NCBI GenBank assembly: GCA_013816615.1
Contig: JACDED010000027.1
Span: 1-38,151, forward strand
Source of the DNA: Bacteroidota bacterium
Lineage (GTDB): Bacteria; Bacteroidota; Bacteroidia; B-17B0; Aurantibacillaceae
Reading direction: 5' to 3'
Length of the DNA: 38,151 nt
Part shown: piece by piece, positions 1-7,397 of the stretch
How the letters are laid out: every line of letters begins with the position of its first letter
Numbering within the stretch: position 1 is the stretch's first letter
The notes under the pieces: model-generated
The model's database searches: none
The model's input: only the letters and a program-made list of their open reading frames with translations
What the model was told of the DNA's origin: nothing
Program-made: the position numbers and the translations under genes

Positions 1-24
1 CTCCTGTAGTGCTTGATTTTTTTT

Positions 25-61
25 CATAGCTTTACTATTATGTTTATTCAGCAAAGCTATG
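25..61. repeat. Inverted repeat with 9-bp arms
   Basis: CATAGCTTT at 25-33 is the exact reverse complement of AAAGCTATG at 53-61, leaving a 19-nt loop. There is no T-run after either arm, so it is not a clear intrinsic terminator. It lies in the gene-free end of the window downstream of ubiX. Function unknown. Confidence 0.4.
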
Positions 62-120
62 CCGGATTTAAGAAGCAGTCAAGGCGTGGTTCCCCGAAGG
101 TTTACCTAAGTTCAAATAAC

Positions 121-155
121 CTTAGTGTTTTCTTAGTGCACTTAGTGTCTTAGTG
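121..155. repeat. Irregular array of four CTTAGTG heptamers
   Basis: CTTAGTG occurs at 121, 132, 141 and 149, so the spacing shrinks from 11 to 9 to 8. It is followed by GGTTAAAT. The phrase resembles a dispersed intergenic repeat I recall from other Bacteroidota genomes, but other copies cannot be seen here. It sits 15 bp beyond the ubiX stop codon. Confidence 0.4.
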
Positions 156-170
156 GTTAAATATAAATGG

Positions 171-737
171 TTATTTCCCCCAACGGTAAGAATCCTGCTC
201 AAGGCCGGCAAGGTCAATAACCCTGTCAATTACAGTAGCAGCAACTTCTTCAATAGTTTGTGGTTTTGAATAGAACGATGGTGTGGCCGGACAAATAATG
301 CCTCCCGCTTCGGTAACTGTTCGCATGTTGTTAATGTGAATTAAGCTCAGAGGTGTATCGCGGGTAACTAAAATTAATTTTCTTCTTTCTTTTAAAATAA
401 CATCCGCTGCACGCGTAATAAGATCATTGCTAATGCCTGTGGCAATGCGGGCTAATGTTCCCATACTGCACGGACAAATTATTAAAGTATTATATTTTGC
501 TGATCCCGATGCGAAAGGTGCGGAGAAATCTGTTTTAGAATAAATTTTAAATGGGTAATTCTTGTAAGCATCATTAGCCAATTCAAATTGCCAGATGTCT
601 TTTGCGTTATCGCTCATTACAAGGCTTATTTCCAATGTTTGCTCTTTTAAAAGCAGTAATTTATCAAGCAATACTTTGGCGTAAATACTTCCACTGGCGC
701 CGGTAACAGCAATAGCTATCTTATTATTGTTCTTCAC
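171..737 (-). CDS. ubiX: Flavin prenyltransferase UbiX
   Basis: This 188-residue protein has the normal UbiX length. It shows the FMN-binding GASGSIYA at residues 13-20, PCSMGT at 89-94 followed by the ATGISNDLITRAADV helix, the family hallmark LVTRDTPLSLIH at 123-134, and PATPSFY at 150-156. UbiX attaches a dimethylallyl group to FMN to make the prenylated flavin cofactor used by UbiD-type decarboxylases; it acts in the cytosol. Because mqnE lies 2 kb upstream on the same strand, the likely client is the UbiD-like decarboxylase of the futalosine menaquinone route, which is inference. Its ATG lies inside the end of the upstream barrel gene (14-nt overlap), suggesting translational coupling. 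Confidence 0.93.
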   Translation of the reverse strand: MKNNNKIAIAVTGASGSIYAKVLLDKLLLLKEQTLEISLVMSDNAKDIWQFELANDAYKNYPFKIYSKTDFSAPFASGSAKYNTLIICPCSMGTLARIATGISNDLITRAADVILKERRKLILVTRDTPLSLIHINNMRTVTEAGGIICPATPSFYSKPQTIEEVAATVIDRVIDLAGLEQDSYRWGK

Positions 738-1380
738 TTTTATTTTTAAAATCTATATTATAAGAAAACATTAAGGTAAGGATATTGTTGTAAAAACCTT
801 TATTAAAAAAACGCGCCACGGGGTTTGGATAAAAAACCTGGTTGGCAAGTACACCATAATCACGTACAGAAGTAATTGAATTAGAGCATCTGACCTCTAC
901 AGAGAATTTTTCTTTTATCTTTCTCCCAAGGCCAATGTTTACGCCTGTCTCGAACCTATTAAACCGGTATTGGCCGGTGTAATCAACAAAATCAATATAT
1001 TCCTTATAACTCACCAAATAGGCAATTGAAGGACCAAGCGTTATAAAATATTTTGGATTAACGTTAAACTTAAAAGATAAAGGAAGATCAATATAATTTA
1101 AATTTAAGAGATAAAAAGAAAAATCACCTTTTTCGGGATTTGGATTGTGCCTTGCGCCTTTTTGTGAAAAATAAAAACCCAGTTCAAGGCTCGCTTTGTT
1201 CTTTAGTTTTGCGTTTACAGCAAGTCCGCCAAATATACCGGGCTTATTATAGCCACTGTAACCATCACCATGTACCTGGCAGCCGTTAAGGCCTAATGAT
1301 GGTTTTAGTGTAAATAAAGAATTGTTTTGCGATCTTAAAATGAAGGAAAATAAAACCAGTATAAATAATAATAACCTCAT
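724..1380 (-). CDS. PorT-like outer-membrane beta-barrel protein
   Basis: This 218-residue protein starts with a hydrophobic signal peptide (about residues 1-17, ending ...FILRSQ). The rest is alternating hydrophobic and polar beta strands with turns typical of the Bacteroidota PorT/OMP_b-brl_2 type: KASLELGFYFSQKG, YIDLPLSFKFN, YFITLGPSIAYLV, and a final NNILTLMFSYNI strand. It is predicted to sit in the outer membrane. It overlaps ubiX by 14 nt and is probably cotranscribed with it, although the functional link is obscure. The exact role is unknown; PorT itself works in T9SS, but this family is broad, so no symbol is given. Confidence 0.75.
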   Translation of the reverse strand: MRLLLFILVLFSFILRSQNNSLFTLKPSLGLNGCQVHGDGYSGYNKPGIFGGLAVNAKLKNKASLELGFYFSQKGARHNPNPEKGDFSFYLLNLNYIDLPLSFKFNVNPKYFITLGPSIAYLVSYKEYIDFVDYTGQYRFNRFETGVNIGLGRKIKEKFSVEVRCSNSITSVRDYGVLANQVFYPNPVARFFNKGFYNNILTLMFSYNIDFKNKSEEQ

Positions 1381-1437
1381 TAAAGTCTGTATTTGCTGTT
1401 TAAAGGTACACTTTTTAAAAAGAAAAATGATAAGCTT

Positions 1438-1600
1438 AACAACATAGAAACATAGAAAAAAGATATGCTAAATGGCTAAAAGTGGCACATAAATTTTCTT
1501 CGCTTGCGAAGGAAATACTATGCTTTACTTCTATGAAATTTGAATTCGCCCCTATACCTTTAGGAAAACAGTACAAAACCATGTGCCTATGTGGTTAAAT
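1438..1600. repeat. Intergenic inverted-repeat element (ACATAGAAACATAG family)
   Basis: The left arm at 1438-1459 (AACAACATAGAAACATAG...) is inverted and imperfectly repeated at 1576-1600 (ACCATGTGCCTATGTGGTT). Between them sits a smaller perfect hairpin, CTTCGC-TT-GCGAAG, at 1498-1511. The left arm recurs almost exactly (21 of 22 bases) at 33449-33470. The element fills most of the gap between the DUF3078 gene and the barrel gene on the minus strand. Mobile or structured-RNA status is inference. Confidence 0.55.
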
Positions 1601-1610
1601 TTATACCGAA

Positions 1611-2615
1611 TTAAAACTTGTAACCAAAGCCAACGCCAATGGTAGTAAGCAGTTGTACGCGTGGTCCAAAAACATCATTTGGATTATCGTATAAACCGTC
1701 TTTATTCCAATCGCGTTTTATAATAATATCATCATCATATAATATTTGAGAAATAATATTGGCACTTAAATATTTATTGATCTTTAAGGTAAGCAGGTTG
1801 TTAAACACAACATCTATATTACCGGGATTATGTCCATAGTTTGAGAAAAGATCGAGGTAAGAATCAAGGTTAACATTTTTAAAAATGTCTTTTTTAAATT
1901 TCACGATCACACGGCCCCCAAACTCAAACCGCACTTTTTTGCCGGGTGTAATAATATTTCCAGCTGTATCTACAACTGCTTTTTCAACACCGTAAGCGCC
2001 TTCATCGGCAAGATATTGACGGTTTACAATGGTAATTTTTCCTGCAGCCGGCGCAAATGTTATTGAAAAATAACTTGTTGGTTTATAATCCAAACCCAGT
2101 GCAATTTGAATATAGCCCGGCGAATTAAGATCTGATACAGCTCTGCCAACAGTTGAATCCCCAACATAATTGTAACCGGGTGCAAATTGAGAACGGTAAT
2201 CTGCCTGTGCGGCATAAAACCAGTATTTACTAAAAGCGTTCACATTAAATTTTGTAAGGGCAAACAACTGGTCTATGTTTTTTCTGAAGGATTTAAAATC
2301 GCCTTTTTTAACAGTACCAAATTTTACAATACCATATTGAGCATCTAATTTATTACTCCACTCAATTTTACCTTTTTTATAATCAGCCTGTAAATTTAAA
2401 ATAGCGTTTGCTGCCAGGTTATCATCACCACCACCTTGCCAATTGCTTAAAGTGGTTTGACTAAAATTCACGCCAAAAAAACCATGTGTCTTCCATGAGG
2501 TATCTTTTTTAGCAGGTTGAATAGAGTCGGCCTTCATTGGCTGTAGGATCAGGGGTTCCTGCGCTTTTGTATTTAAAAATAGAACAATTGCTAATAGGGT
2601 AAATATTTTTTTCAT
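1611..2615 (-). CDS. DUF3078 family exported protein
   Basis: This 334-residue protein has a signal peptide (residues 1-18, ending NTKA-Q). A short Pro/Lys/Asp-rich linker is followed by the characteristic DUF3078 opening: WKTHGFFGVNFSQTTLSNWQGGGDDN. The remainder reads as amphipathic beta strands (LDAQYGIVKFG, ALGLDYKPTSYFSITFAPAAG, IGVGFGYKF at the very end), so an outer-membrane barrel or periplasmic beta protein is likely. The biochemical function of the family is not established to my knowledge. It starts 26 bp after the mqnE stop codon on the same strand and is probably in its operon. Confidence 0.8.
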   Translation of the reverse strand: MKKIFTLLAIVLFLNTKAQEPLILQPMKADSIQPAKKDTSWKTHGFFGVNFSQTTLSNWQGGGDDNLAANAILNLQADYKKGKIEWSNKLDAQYGIVKFGTVKKGDFKSFRKNIDQLFALTKFNVNAFSKYWFYAAQADYRSQFAPGYNYVGDSTVGRAVSDLNSPGYIQIALGLDYKPTSYFSITFAPAAGKITIVNRQYLADEGAYGVEKAVVDTAGNIITPGKKVRFEFGGRVIVKFKKDIFKNVNLDSYLDLFSNYGHNPGNIDVVFNNLLTLKINKYLSANIISQILYDDDIIIKRDWNKDGLYDNPNDVFGPRVQLLTTIGVGFGYKF

Positions 2616-2641
2616 ATAATTAATTTAATTAATAACGGCTA

Positions 2642-3787
2642 TCAGGCTGCCGTAAAATCTTTTACAACATTATAAAGTGTATCTCTTTCAACAGGTGTGC
2701 GACCAACTGCTTTGATCATATTAACAAGTTCTTCAGTAGAGAGTTTAGGGTTTTGTTCTTCTGAACCTGCCATACTATATATTTTGGTCGTATCATCAAT
2801 AGTTCCGTCAAGGTCGTCGGTTCCAAAATTAAGAGAAAGCTGTGCGGTATTTCTTCCTATCATGGCCCAATAGGCTTTAATGTGGGGGAAGTTGTCCAAA
2901 TAAATTCTTGAAATAGCATAATTACGCAGGTCTTCAATAACGCTTACTTCAGCTACGTCTGACATAGCGTTTTCTTTATTACGGAATTTTAATGGAATAA
3001 AGGCATTAAAACCTTTTGTTTTGTCCTGAAGCTTACGCAGCCTGTCCATATGATCAATACGGTGCTCAAACGTTTCTATATGTCCGTAAAGCATTGTAGC
3101 GTTTGAATGTTTGCCCATGTTGTGCCAGATCTCGTGAATAGATAGCCATTCTTCGGTACTACATTTTCCGCCAGCTATTTTATCGCGAATGGCTTCATCA
3201 AAAATTTCAGCGCCACCACCGGGTAAACTATCCAGGCCGGCTTCTGTCATTAATTTTAAACCTTCTTCGTAAGTTACTTTTGCTTTTTTAAAGATATAAT
3301 GAAACTCAACAGGGGTAAGGGCTTTTACGTGTAAGTCTGGGCGGTGCTTTTTTATCTGGCGGAATAATTCTGTATAAAATGCAAGATCTTGCTTTGGTAC
3401 AACGCCACCGGTAATATGTACTTCAGTTACAGCTTGTCCATCATATTTTTTTATGATGTCCATGATCTGCTCAATGGATAATTCCCAACCCTGATCGCGG
3501 TGCTTAATAAGTCGAGAGTAAGAGCAGAAGGCACAGGTGTAAACACAAACGTTAGTTGGCTCTACATGAAAATTATGATTAAAATAAACGTAATTGCCGT
3601 TCTTTTTCTCGCGAATGTAATTGGCCAGCGTTCCTAAAAAGCCTAATTCTGCTTTTTTGTAAAGTAAAATACCTTCATCAAATGTAATTCGCTCATCATT
3701 AAAAACTTTTTTTGCAATGGCTTTTAATTCATCCGAATATAGCGAACTTGTTAAGAGCGATTGAGGATTATGGTTAGGTAAGATCAT
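2642..3787 (-). CDS. mqnE: Aminofutalosine synthase MqnE (radical SAM)
   Basis: This 381-residue protein carries the radical-SAM CX3CX2C cluster at Cys81, Cys85 and Cys88 in the context HVEPTNVCVYTCAFCSYSR. It also has the MqnE hallmarks HITGGVVP, LTPVEFHYIFKKA, GLDSLPGGGAEIF and SNATMLYGHIET. MqnE adds a SAM-derived adenosyl radical to 3-[(1-carboxyvinyl)oxy]benzoate to give aminofutalosine, an early step of futalosine-dependent menaquinone synthesis. The related MqnC lacks the GLDSLPGGGAEIF wording, so MqnE is the better call. The ATG at 3787 lies only six bases downstream of a plausible -7 element, so the leader may be extremely short. Confidence 0.93.
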   Translation of the reverse strand: MILPNHNPQSLLTSSLYSDELKAIAKKVFNDERITFDEGILLYKKAELGFLGTLANYIREKKNGNYVYFNHNFHVEPTNVCVYTCAFCSYSRLIKHRDQGWELSIEQIMDIIKKYDGQAVTEVHITGGVVPKQDLAFYTELFRQIKKHRPDLHVKALTPVEFHYIFKKAKVTYEEGLKLMTEAGLDSLPGGGAEIFDEAIRDKIAGGKCSTEEWLSIHEIWHNMGKHSNATMLYGHIETFEHRIDHMDRLRKLQDKTKGFNAFIPLKFRNKENAMSDVAEVSVIEDLRNYAISRIYLDNFPHIKAYWAMIGRNTAQLSLNFGTDDLDGTIDDTTKIYSMAGSEEQNPKLSTEELVNMIKAVGRTPVERDTLYNVVKDFTAA

Positions 3788-3793
3788 GCGGCG

Positions 3794-3824
3794 TAAATTT
3801 ACGGGTTCTTTTGTCAGACAACAA
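3794..3824 (-). promoter_or_regulatory. Candidate promoter of mqnE
   Basis: Read on the minus strand there is TTG (3824-3822), 20 nt, then TAAATTTA (3801-3794), one base from the Bacteroidota -7 consensus TAnnTTTG. The -7 box ends six bases before the ATG, so transcription would begin at or next to the start codon. Confidence 0.35.
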
Positions 3825-3883
3825 TTAAATCTCGTTAAAGTTCGTGACTAATTATGAACCTAAAATTTAGATAATTTATAAAA

Positions 3884-4059
3884 TTGCCACAAATTTCACG
3901 AATGACACAAAACTATTTTAATTATGCTAAGGATTTAATTAGTGAAATTATTATTCTAACGATCTAATCGGTAGAATAATAGAAAATTACACAAATAAAA
4001 AAGTAATTTTTATTGAGATACCATCAATAATTTGTGAGATTTGTGAAATTAGTGGCCAA
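3884..4059. repeat. Nested inverted-repeat element filling the mqnE-rlmI gap
   Basis: The 337-bp gap between the mqnE start and the rlmI stop holds no gene. The left arm 3884-3911 (TTGCCACAAATTTCACGAAT...) is repeated in inverted form at 4031-4059 (...TGTGAAATTAGTGGCCAA), with about 24 of 28 positions paired. Inside is a second perfect 9-bp inverted repeat, ATTATTCTA (3950-3958) with TAGAATAAT (3972-3980). The transcript of either strand could fold into one long branched hairpin. There are no obvious terminal direct repeats. Confidence 0.6.
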
Positions 4060-4124
4060 AAAACCAAAGTATTTTCTGCTACCTTTTTTCTTCTAAATGC
4101 CTTGAAATAATAATAAATCTAAAA

Positions 4125-5306
4125 TTATTCAACCCAAAGTACCATGCCTTTAAGATATTCGCCTTCTGCAAAATAAGGAGTCACAGGGTGATCGGCTGGT
4201 TGGATCATGTAATGAAGCACCTTTACATTACGGCCAGCTTCTATTGCCGCTGCAGTAATAGTGTTGTAAAATAAATACTTGTCAACCACACCGCTGCAGC
4301 TATATGTAAAAATAATACCATTAGGTTTTATAAGCTTTATTGCCAATGCATTTAAGCGTTTATAACCAATAACAGCATTATGTTTACTATCCCTGCTTTT
4401 GGCAAATGCCGGCGGATCTAATACAATTACATCATACACATTTTGTTTTCCTTTTAAGAATTCAAAGGTATCCATGGCAAAGCTTTCGTGATTCTTTACA
4501 TTGTTCAATTCAATATTCTTATCACAAAGATCTATTGCGCTTTGGCTTGAATCTACCGAATGTACAATGTTGGCACCTGCTGCGGCTGCATAAACAGAAA
4601 AACCACCGGTATAACAAAACGTATTTAAAACGGTTTTATCTTTACTGTAATCGCCTAACAATTTACGGTTATCACGCTGGTCAATAAAAAAACCTGTTTT
4701 TTGTCCGTTAATAAAATCGATCTTAAAAAGATGATCATTTTCTTTTACAATAATATCTTCGTTTATTTCTCCAACAAGAAAACCATTTTTTGTTTTTTCT
4801 GCATGATGTTTATTAAGTGTTTCGGCACTTTTATCATACATGCTTTTTAGTTTATTACCAAGCACTTTTTGTATTGCGGCTACAATGTTCTCTTTTTGAA
4901 GATACACGCCCCACGAGTGCGCCTGTAATACAACATGCCCATCATAATAATCCAATATTAAGCCGGGTACACCATCACCTTCGCCAAAAAACAAGCGGCA
5001 AACGTTGGTGCGTTCATTTAAAATATTTAAATGCAAGCGGTATTGCCAGGCTTTATTTATTTTTTCGAACCAAAAATTTTCGTCAATAATTGTTTTTTCA
5101 AAAGAGATGATCCTTACTGAAATGCTTCCGCCATTCGAAAAATAACCCATGCCTAAAAACTGGTTTTGTTGGGAGTATACTTCAACAATATCGCCATCTG
5201 CAAGGTTATTATCTTTTTTAGAGATAGCGCCCGAAAATACCCATGGATGTTTACGTTGCAGTGAGAACTCTTTTCCTTTGCCTAATGTTATTTTTGAATA
5301 TTCCAT
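4125..5306 (-). CDS. rlmI: RlmI-type class I SAM-dependent rRNA methyltransferase
   Basis: From the ATG at 5306 the protein is 393 residues, close to E. coli RlmI (YccW, 23S rRNA m5C1962). The order is an N-terminal PUA-like domain (HPWVFSGAI near 20-28, then VRIIS), an RFF.GEGDGVPGLI.D segment at 104-119, the SAM motif CYTGGFS at 231-237, DPPAFAKS at 297-304, the SCSG loop near 336, and the closing PADHPV...EYLKG segment. The reading frame is open 84 bases further upstream, but that stretch lies in the glycosylase gene and lacks family similarity. The chosen ATG sits one base after the glycosylase stop codon. Target nucleotide by homology only. Confidence 0.85.
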   Translation of the reverse strand: MEYSKITLGKGKEFSLQRKHPWVFSGAISKKDNNLADGDIVEVYSQQNQFLGMGYFSNGGSISVRIISFEKTIIDENFWFEKINKAWQYRLHLNILNERTNVCRLFFGEGDGVPGLILDYYDGHVVLQAHSWGVYLQKENIVAAIQKVLGNKLKSMYDKSAETLNKHHAEKTKNGFLVGEINEDIIVKENDHLFKIDFINGQKTGFFIDQRDNRKLLGDYSKDKTVLNTFCYTGGFSVYAAAAGANIVHSVDSSQSAIDLCDKNIELNNVKNHESFAMDTFEFLKGKQNVYDVIVLDPPAFAKSRDSKHNAVIGYKRLNALAIKLIKPNGIIFTYSCSGVVDKYLFYNTITAAAIEAGRNVKVLHYMIQPADHPVTPYFAEGEYLKGMVLWVE

Positions 5307-5307
5307 T

Positions 5308-5886
5308 TTAAAAATTATAATTTGTGGTCCAGAAACGATAAGGCAGTTTTGCGTCTTCGCCGGCATAATCAATACCAATGCGGGGTCCAACCTGTATATC
5401 GCTTTCTTTTATTTTTATATTATCATCCTGCAACCATATTTGTTTGCTGGTTAAAGATAGGTTATTATGTAATAGGTCAATACCCAAAGCCTGCGATACT
5501 TTACCAGGACCAACACACAAATTATTTGAGAATTTTACACCCCTGCGTTTTACTATTTCTTCAATACCTTTTGTGGGATAAATAGCTCTTATTAAAATAG
5601 CATGCGGAATATCTTTATCATTTGTAACAATATTGAACAGGCGGTGAATACCATAACACAAATACACATAGCTTACGCCTCCTTTGCTATACATAGTCTC
5701 AGTTCTGTTGGTTCTTCTTCCGTTATAAGAATGTGATGCTTTATCAGTAACGCCTGCATAAGCTTCGGTTTCGGTAATAATGCCACAGGTAAGCTTGTTA
5801 TTGATGCGTGTGCAAAAGGTTTTACCAATAAGATCTTTGGCAAGAAAAACAACATCTTTATTTAAATAATAAGAGGCTTTGAGCAT
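5308..5886 (-). CDS. Alkyladenine (3-methyladenine) DNA glycosylase, AAG/MPG family
   Basis: This 192-residue protein matches the AAG family over its length. ITETEAYAG at 37-45 contains the catalytic Glu41 and the intercalating-loop Tyr43. His52 lies 11 residues after the catalytic Glu, as in human AAG, and LIRAIYP contains Arg100, equivalent to the conserved Arg of LLRALEP. RTNRTETMY, YVYLCYGIHRLFNIV and NNLCVGPGKVSQALGI are also typical. It excises alkylated purines in base-excision repair. It is followed one base later by the rlmI-type gene, so both are probably one transcript. A -7-like TACTTTTG lies at 5939-5932 on the minus strand without a clear -33 box. Confidence 0.9.
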   Translation of the reverse strand: MLKASYYLNKDVVFLAKDLIGKTFCTRINNKLTCGIITETEAYAGVTDKASHSYNGRRTNRTETMYSKGGVSYVYLCYGIHRLFNIVTNDKDIPHAILIRAIYPTKGIEEIVKRRGVKFSNNLCVGPGKVSQALGIDLLHNNLSLTSKQIWLQDDNIKIKESDIQVGPRIGIDYAGEDAKLPYRFWTTNYNF

Positions 5887-6010
5887 TTTTAAGTTCTAGT
5901 TTTGAGCTTATCCGGACTAAATTATTTTTGGCAAAAGTAAGATTTAATTAGCCCCTGTGTTGGGATTTAAGATAATTTATTATACTTTAGTTGTTCTCAA
6001 ATGCAAATAT

Positions 6011-6415
6011 ATGTTAGAAGTTAATCAAGTTTACAAACACGAATTTCAATTTTCACAAGATGAAGTTAATCGTTTCGCAGAAGTAACAGGTGATAAGAAC
6101 CCAGTACACACCGATGCAGATTACGCATCAAAATCAATGTTTAAACGTCCCATCATGCACGGCATGCTTAGCGCCTCGCTGTTTAGCAAAGTGTTTGGCA
6201 CTTTGTTTCCGGGTGAAGGAACTATTTATTTAAAACAAACATTGAATTTTTTAAAACCAATGTATGTAGATACAAAGTACGAAGCATCGTTTACTGTTAA
6301 AGAAGTTATGAAGGATAAACACCGCGCTATTGTTGAAACCGTTATAACACATGTTGAAAGCGGAAACATTTGTACCAGCGGTGAAGCTACGGTATTGAAC
6401 AGTGAAAAGATCTAA
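6011..6415 (+). CDS. MaoC/PhaJ-like (R)-specific enoyl-CoA hydratase
   Basis: From the ATG at 6011 the protein is 134 residues and hot-dog-fold sized. The reading frame is open from 5957, but the added 18 residues are not family-like. The signature FAEVTGDKNPVHTDADYA supplies the catalytic dyad Asp28 and His33 (D-x4-H, as in PhaJ), and KRPIMHGML follows as in MaoC dehydratases. The enzyme should hydrate trans-2-enoyl-CoA to (R)-3-hydroxyacyl-CoA. The next gene, 91 bp downstream, encodes a PhaB-like reductase that makes the same kind of product, so together they look like an (R)-hydroxyacyl-CoA supply pair. The substrate chain length cannot be read from sequence. Confidence 0.85.
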   Translation: MLEVNQVYKHEFQFSQDEVNRFAEVTGDKNPVHTDADYASKSMFKRPIMHGMLSASLFSKVFGTLFPGEGTIYLKQTLNFLKPMYVDTKYEASFTVKEVMKDKHRAIVETVITHVESGNICTSGEATVLNSEKI

Positions 6416-6506
6416 GCAGTAATTGAGCTTGTCGAAATTAACCTGCCGGAAACATTTTGGTAACTGGTATTTTTTATTTTTGAATTTAATATTTAAAATT
6501 TAATAT

Positions 6507-7256
6507 ATGGATAAGGCAAATAATAAAAGAACAGTGCTGGTTACCGGTGCTACAGGTGGTTTAGGAACCGCTATGTGCAAACAATTGCATAAAGATGGTT
6601 TTAGGGTTGTAGGAAATTACCATACCAAAGAAAAAGCTGAAAAGTGGGTTGAAACCATGAAGGGCGAAGGTTTTGATATTAAATTATTTTATGGTGATGT
6701 GTCGGATTTTGACAGCGCAGGTGCCATGATCAAAAAAATTGAACAAGAAGTTGGTGTTATTGATACATTGGTGAACAACGCCGGTATTACGCGTGACGGG
6801 CGTTTAGCCAAAATGAAAAAGGAAGATTGGTATGATGTGATAAATACAAACCTTAACAGTGTTTTTAATTGCACGCGCCAGGTTTTAGATGGTATGATAG
6901 AGCGTAATTTCGGACGCATCATCATGATCTCTTCTGTTAACGGGCAACGTGGCCAGTTTGGACAAACCAATTACAGTGCCGCAAAAGCAGGAATGCATGG
7001 TTTTACAAAATCATTAGCTATGGAAGTTGCTAAATACGGAATTACTGTTAACACAATATCTCCGGGTTATATTGGTACGGATATGGTAATGGCAGTGCCT
7101 GAAAAAGTATTAAATCAAATTATTGCGCAGGTGCCAATGGGCCGTTTAGGCGGTACGCATGAAGTAGCACATTTGGTAAGCTTTTTAGCGAGTGAAGAAA
7201 CCAGTTTTATCACAGGAGCTAATTACAGTATTAATGGCGGGCAGCACGTTTATTAA
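6507..7256 (+). CDS. phaB: Acetoacetyl-CoA reductase-like short-chain dehydrogenase (PhaB type)
   Basis: A 249-residue classical SDR. The cofactor loop TGATGGLG is at 13-20, NNAG at 90-93, and the catalytic tetrad is Asn115, Ser143, Tyr156 and Lys160. The segments KMKKEDWYDVINTNLNSVFN, SSVNGQRGQFGQTNYSAAKAGMHGFTKSLA and VNTISPGYIGTDMV strongly resemble PhaB rather than FabG. It reduces acetoacetyl-CoA to (R)-3-hydroxybutyryl-CoA with NADPH. The upstream MaoC-type hydratase fits the same pathway, but no PhaC synthase is in this window, so polymer formation is not shown. A strong terminator follows at 7326. Confidence 0.82.
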   Translation: MDKANNKRTVLVTGATGGLGTAMCKQLHKDGFRVVGNYHTKEKAEKWVETMKGEGFDIKLFYGDVSDFDSAGAMIKKIEQEVGVIDTLVNNAGITRDGRLAKMKKEDWYDVINTNLNSVFNCTRQVLDGMIERNFGRIIMISSVNGQRGQFGQTNYSAAKAGMHGFTKSLAMEVAKYGITVNTISPGYIGTDMVMAVPEKVLNQIIAQVPMGRLGGTHEVAHLVSFLASEETSFITGANYSINGGQHVY

Positions 7257-7270
7257 GCTGGAGCCTACGT

Positions 7271-7391
7271 GATTGAACACAGATTTTACTGATCAAATAG
7301 ATTGTCACTGATAATATCAAAATAAAAAAAGAGCTATTGTTTGGTAGCTCTTTTTCATTTATTAAAAAATCCGCGTCATCCGCGTTCCATC
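7271..7391. repeat. Inverted-repeat arms bracketing the phaB/usp terminator
   Basis: GATTGAACACAGATTTTACT at 7271-7290 pairs imperfectly with the inverted copy at 7367-7391 (reverse complement GATGGAACGCGGATGACGCG). A second phrase, GATTGTCACTGAT, follows the left arm. The terminator hairpin sits between the arms. The wording resembles a dispersed Bacteroidota intergenic repeat; other copies need a genome search. Confidence 0.45.
7326..7355. terminator. Bidirectional rho-independent terminator
   Basis: AAAAAGAGCTA (7326-7336) pairs perfectly with TAGCTCTTTTT (7345-7355) around the 8-nt loop TTGTTTGG. With an A-run on one side and a T-run on the other, it can end both the phaB transcript (plus) and the usp transcript (minus), which converge here. 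Confidence 0.85.
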
Positions 7392-7397
7392 GCCTTA

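Noticed and set aside
119-163. CRISPR array from the four CTTAGTG copies
   Set aside because: The copies are 7 bp and the spacing is irregular (11, 9, 8), far from repeat-spacer geometry.
5149-5454. 101-codon plus-strand frame opposite rlmI and the glycosylase
   Set aside because: It is antisense to two well-supported genes and has no recognisable features.
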